From NCBI GenBank assembly GCA_964469455.1, contig CAYXZX010000037.1, forward strand, positions 1 through 18,631: DNA of 18,631 nt, read 5' to 3'. Each line of letters begins with the position of its first letter. The first letter of the stretch is position 1. A model generated the notes under the pieces. It searched no databases. It was given only the letters and a program-made list of their open reading frames with translations, and was not told the DNA's origin. Made by a program: the position numbers and the translations under genes. Below are positions 15,868 through 18,631 of the stretch, piece by piece. The stretch comes from Fen-999 sp964469455. Lineage in GTDB: Bacteria > Pseudomonadota > Gammaproteobacteria > Burkholderiales > Rhodocyclaceae.

Positions 15868-16205
15868 CCCGGATCATCGTTCTGCCCCATTGGGAACTCT
15901 GCCCGGAGGGCGCCGTGATCGACGTGGCGCCGGGGACTTCCATCTGCGACGGATTGCTCGAGAACGACATCGAGATCGAGCATGCCTGCGAGAAGTCCTG
16001 CGCCTGCACCACCTGCCATGTCGTGGTTCGGGAGGGTTACGGCTCCATTGAGGCGGCTGAGGAAACCGAGGAAGACCTGCTCGACAAGGCCTGGGGACTG
16101 GAACCGACCTCGCGCCTCTCGTGCCAGGCGATCGTCGGTGATACGCCGCTGACCATCGAGATTCCGAAGTACACGATCAACATGGCCAAGGAGGGCAAGC
16201 GATGA
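15864..16205 (+). CDS. fdx: ISC-type [2Fe-2S] ferredoxin
   Basis: Adrenodoxin-like ferredoxin of 113 residues. Cluster ligands are Cys42, Cys48, Cys51 and Cys87, and the extra Cys46 found in ISC ferredoxins is also present. It supplies electrons during cluster assembly on IscU. The GTG start overlaps the hscA stop (GTGA), and its TGA overlaps the iscX ATG, showing tight translational coupling. Confidence 0.96.
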   Translation: MTRIIVLPHWELCPEGAVIDVAPGTSICDGLLENDIEIEHACEKSCACTTCHVVVREGYGSIEAAEETEEDLLDKAWGLEPTSRLSCQAIVGDTPLTIEIPKYTINMAKEGKR

Positions 16206-16396
16206 AATGGACCGACGTCACGGACATTGCCATCGAACTGGCCGAGCGGCAGCCCGACATCGACCCGACCCGCGTCAATTTCGTCGACCTGATGAACTGG
16301 GTGATCGCGCTGCCCGGCTTCGACGATGACCCGAAGCATTGCGGCGAAAAAGTCCTGGAAGCGATCCAGCAAGCCTGGATCGACGAGGTGGCGTGA
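16202..16396 (+). CDS. iscX: IscX (YfhJ), small acidic ISC accessory protein
   Basis: Acidic protein of 64 residues with the family pattern: Met-Lys-Trp-Thr-Asp at the start, Asp-Pro-Thr-Arg-Val-Asn-Phe in the middle and Gln-Gln-Ala-Trp-Ile-Asp-Glu near the end. IscX binds IscS and iron and tunes the rate of cluster formation. ATG overlaps the fdx stop by four bases. It is the last canonical isc gene. Confidence 0.95.
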   Translation: MKWTDVTDIAIELAERQPDIDPTRVNFVDLMNWVIALPGFDDDPKHCGEKVLEAIQQAWIDEVA

Positions 16397-16397
16397 C

Positions 16398-17066
16398 ATG
16401 AGGCGCGCCGGGTGGGCAGCGATCGCCGCGTTGCTCGCCAGCCTGGCTGCGGTTGCCAGTCCTGCATTGGCCGACGACAAGCCGGTCGGCATCACCACCG
16501 ACCAGCCCTACCTCGATGTGGTGCATGACGGCAAGCTGTTCCGCATCCAGAGGGATCCCGACAACGATGCCGAGATCGACCCGGACTACGCGCGTACATC
16601 GAGACCCTGTCCGCCCTACTGCATCCAACCCATGCAGGTGGCACCGGGCGTCGAGACCATCGGTGAACTGGAGTTGCTCGAATATCTGAAGCGCATCACC
16701 CGCCGGGACACCAGCGTGATGGTGATCGACTCCCGCGAGTCCGACTGGCTGATCCGCTCGGGCATGATTCCCGGCGCCATCCATCTGCCGTGGCAGCGCC
16801 TGCACCCGGCGCACGCCGAGCCGCACGCGATCGCCGAAATCCTCGAGTTGCAGTTCGGCGCCGCCCGTACCGGCATCATGTGGAATTTCGAGAACGCCAG
16901 GACGCTGGTGTTCTACTGCAATGGCATCTGGTGCGGCCAGTCGCCCACCAACATCAAGCAGTTGCTGGCGGTCGGCTATCCGCCGCACAAGCTCAAGTGG
17001 TATCGCGGCGGCATGCAGTCCTGGAAGAGCCTCGGGCTGGCGACCGCGCCGTACCGGAAGCCGTGA
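16398..17066 (+). CDS. Exported rhodanese-domain protein
   Basis: Protein of 222 residues. A Sec signal peptide (Arg-Arg then hydrophobic residues 5-22, cleavage near Ala-Leu-Ala at 23-25) sends it to the periplasm. The rhodanese domain (about 88-215) has Val-Ile-Asp-Ser-Arg at 109-113 and the active-site loop Tyr-Cys-Asn-Gly-Ile-Trp-Cys-Gly-Gln-Ser, with the likely catalytic Cys174 and a second Cys179. A Cys-Pro-Pro-Tyr-Cys pair lies at 71-75 before the domain. Rhodaneses move sulfane sulfur, but the natural donor and acceptor are unknown here. ATG 16398 begins one base after the iscX stop, so it is probably co-transcribed with isc; an upstream in-frame start inside iscX would destroy the signal peptide and is rejected. 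Its stop overlaps the TatD start. Confidence 0.82.
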   Translation: MRRAGWAAIAALLASLAAVASPALADDKPVGITTDQPYLDVVHDGKLFRIQRDPDNDAEIDPDYARTSRPCPPYCIQPMQVAPGVETIGELELLEYLKRITRRDTSVMVIDSRESDWLIRSGMIPGAIHLPWQRLHPAHAEPHAIAEILELQFGAARTGIMWNFENARTLVFYCNGIWCGQSPTNIKQLLAVGYPPHKLKWYRGGMQSWKSLGLATAPYRKP

Positions 17067-17845
17067 TCGACACCCATTGCCATCTCGATGCGGCCGAGTT
17101 CGATGCCGACCGCGCGCTCGTGGTGGCGCGGGCCGCTGCTGGCGGCATTGCGGCGCTGGTGGTGCCGTCGGTCGAGCGCGCCAATTTCGGCGCGGTCGCC
17201 AGCGTCTGCCGGGAGTTTCCGGACTGCCGGCCGGCATATGGCATCCACCCGATGTATGCCGGCCGCGCGCGCAAGGACGATCTCGATGCGCTGCGCGAGA
17301 CCCTGCGGCGGGAATCCGCTGTCGCCGTGGGCGAGATCGGCCTCGACTTCTTGGTCGAGCCACGCGAAGGAAGCGGGCGGGAAAGTCAGTGGTGGTGGTA
17401 CGCCGAGCAGTTGAGGATAGCCAGCGATTTCGACCTGCCCGTGCTGCTGCACGCGCGCCGGGCGGTCGATGCGGTCCTGAAGGGCCTGCGAGAGATCCGG
17501 GTGGGCGGAGGCATCGCCCACGCCTTCAACGGCAGCCGCCAGCAAGCCGGGGAATTCATCAAGCTTGGTTTCAAGCTGGGCTTCGGCGGCGCCATGACGC
17601 ATCCGCGGGCAACCCGGCTGCGCGAACTGGCGGCGACCCTGCCGCTCGACAGCATCGTGCTGGAAACCGACGCGCCGGACATTCCTCCGGCATGGCTGGG
17701 CAAGGCCCGCAACGAGCCGGCTGAACTGTCGCGCATCGCCGCGGTGCTGGCCGAACTGCGCAACATGCGCGTCGAGGACATTGTCGCGGCCACCACGGCC
17801 AACGCGCTCGGCGTGCTGCCGCGACTGACGTTCGCCCGGCGCTGA
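17063..17845 (+). CDS. TatD-family metal-dependent hydrolase
   Basis: Protein of 260 residues with a TIM-barrel amidohydrolase fold. Metal-binding residues appear in the expected order: His5 and His7 (Asp-Thr-His-Cys-His-Leu-Asp), Glu91 (Val-Gly-Glu-Ile-Gly-Leu-Asp), His130 (Leu-Leu-His-Ala), His153 (Ala-His-Ala-Phe) and Asp203 (Glu-Thr-Asp-Ala-Pro-Asp). Family members act as DNases or on D-aminoacyl-tRNA and related substrates; the sequence does not say which, though it looks nearer YjjV than TatD or YcfH. The GTG start overlaps the rhodanese stop (GTGA), so it is translationally coupled; a longer in-frame reading inside the rhodanese gene is rejected. Confidence 0.88.
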   Translation: MIDTHCHLDAAEFDADRALVVARAAAGGIAALVVPSVERANFGAVASVCREFPDCRPAYGIHPMYAGRARKDDLDALRETLRRESAVAVGEIGLDFLVEPREGSGRESQWWWYAEQLRIASDFDLPVLLHARRAVDAVLKGLREIRVGGGIAHAFNGSRQQAGEFIKLGFKLGFGGAMTHPRATRLRELAATLPLDSIVLETDAPDIPPAWLGKARNEPAELSRIAAVLAELRNMRVEDIVAATTANALGVLPRLTFARR

Positions 17846-17879
17846 ACAGCCCGGCCGGCATCGGGTATCCTAGCGCCCG

Positions 17880-18631
17880 ATGCTTGCCTACGTCGTCCGC
17901 CGCCTGCTCTACGCCATCCCGATCCTGATCGGGGTCAATCTGATCACCTTCGCGTTGTTCTTTGTCGTCAACAGCCCGGACGACATGGCGCGCATGCAGC
18001 TTGGCGTCAAGCGCGTTACCCCCGAGGCGATCGAGAAGTGGAAAGCCGAGCGCGGCTACGATCTGCCGCTGTTCTGGAACGGCGGTGCCGAGGGCATCGA
18101 CAAGGCGACGCGCACCATATTCTTCGGCAAGTCGGTACGCATGTTCGCCTTCGACTTCGGCCGCGCCGACGACGGCCGCGACATCGGCCGCGAGATCGCC
18201 ACGCGCATGGGGCCGTCGCTGGCGGTGGCGGTGCCGGTGTTCGTGCTCGGCCTGTTGGCGACGGTCTCGTTCGCGCTGCTGCTGGTCTATTTTCGCGCGA
18301 CCTACCTCGACGCCGCCGGGGTGGTCCTCTGCGTCGCCATGATGTCGATTTCCGGACTCTTCTACATCATCGGCGGCCAGTGGCTGGTGTCGAAGGTCTG
18401 GCATCTGGTGCCGATCTCCGGCTACGCGGAAGGGCTGACGTCGGCCAAGTTCCTGGTCCTGCCGGTGATCATCAGCGTCGTCGGCGGCATCGGCTCCAGC
18501 ACGCGCTGGTACCGGACGATCTTTCTCGAGGAAATCGGCAAGGACTACGTGCGCACGGCGCGCGCCAAGGGACTTTCCGAGCGGCTGGTGCTGTTCCGCC
18601 ACGTGCTGCGCAATGCGCTGATTCCGATCCT
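17880..18631 (+). CDS. ABC transporter permease, dipeptide/oligopeptide type (3' end outside window)
   Basis: The frame from ATG 17880 is open for 250 codons and runs off the window. It begins with the DppB/OppB signature: a short basic N-terminus with Arg-Arg, then a first membrane segment at about 9-31. A long periplasmic loop follows, then segments near 112-137, 145-168 and 190-205. The cytoplasmic EAA loop is visible at about 222-250 (Asp-Tyr-Val-Arg-Thr-Ala-Arg-Ala-Lys-Gly-Leu). It would form half of the membrane channel of a peptide importer; the partner permease, ATPase and binding protein must lie to the right. The gene starts 35 bases after tatD. A TATCCT box at 17866-17871 lies only eight bases before the ATG. 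Confidence 0.85.
   Translation, partial: MLAYVVRRLLYAIPILIGVNLITFALFFVVNSPDDMARMQLGVKRVTPEAIEKWKAERGYDLPLFWNGGAEGIDKATRTIFFGKSVRMFAFDFGRADDGRDIGREIATRMGPSLAVAVPVFVLGLLATVSFALLLVYFRATYLDAAGVVLCVAMMSISGLFYIIGGQWLVSKVWHLVPISGYAEGLTSAKFLVLPVIISVVGGIGSSTRWYRTIFLEEIGKDYVRTARAKGLSERLVLFRHVLRNALIPI

Noticed and set aside
14601..16019. Minus-strand open frame of 472 codons opposite hscA and fdx
   Set aside because: Ser/Ala/Arg-rich shadow with no motif; overlaps two certain plus-strand genes.
16326..16397. Longer N-terminus of the rhodanese starting inside iscX
   Set aside because: It would put 24 residues ahead of a clear signal peptide; ATG 16398 directly follows iscX and starts the signal peptide.

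Overview
The window is dense, high-GC DNA with long G/C-ending codon runs and almost no intergenic space. Gene families and gene order point to a betaproteobacterium, probably Rhodocyclales or a relative; this is inferred from protein resemblance and synteny, not from a phylogenetic marker. There are 20 complete protein-coding genes, plus one gene tail at the left edge and one gene cut by the right edge. I see no tRNA, rRNA, insertion sequence, CRISPR array or attachment site, and no gene-free stretch longer than about 260 bases.

Left part (1-4804, plus strand). After the tail of an unidentified gene (1-129) comes a tightly overlapping three-gene cassette: a small PqqD-like protein, an HprK-related kinase and a family-5 nucleotidyltransferase. 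This is the 'HPr-rel-A' set, whose chemistry is not established to my knowledge. Next is a UDP-HexNAc 6-dehydrogenase / 4-epimerase pair (TviB/WbpO and TviC/WbpP type) making a UDP-N-acetylhexosaminuronic acid for surface polysaccharide. The pair closes with a hairpin terminator.

Middle (4805-7417). A promoter leads into a class I cyclic-di-GMP riboswitch. Its leader contains a second strand able to pair with the 5' strand of P1, so it reads as a transcription-termination switch. It controls a secreted reprolysin-like zinc metallopeptidase of about 768 residues. A strong hairpin terminator separates this gene from the convergent suhB gene.

Right part (7418-17845). suhB (minus) and trmJ (plus) diverge with only 14 bases between start codons. 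cysE follows with its own promoter, then a complete ISC iron-sulfur assembly operon: iscR, an extra cysteine desulfurase, iscS, iscU, iscA, hscB, hscA, fdx, iscX. The suhB/trmJ/iscR order is the one known from Escherichia coli. cysE and the second desulfurase are additions: CysE feeds cysteine synthesis, the desulfurases take sulfur from cysteine, IscU is the scaffold, HscA/HscB move the cluster off it, and ferredoxin supplies electrons. The iscR promoter carries a good type 1 IscR box over its -10, so feedback by the iron-sulfur state is expected. Two more genes follow by short gap or overlap: an exported rhodanese and a TatD-type hydrolase.

Right edge (17880-18631): the first 250 codons of an oligopeptide-type ABC transporter permease.

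The items most worth a second look are the riboswitch logic in front of the secreted protease, the HPr-rel-A cassette, which resembles lasso-peptide tailoring gene sets, and the extra cysteine desulfurase inside the isc operon.
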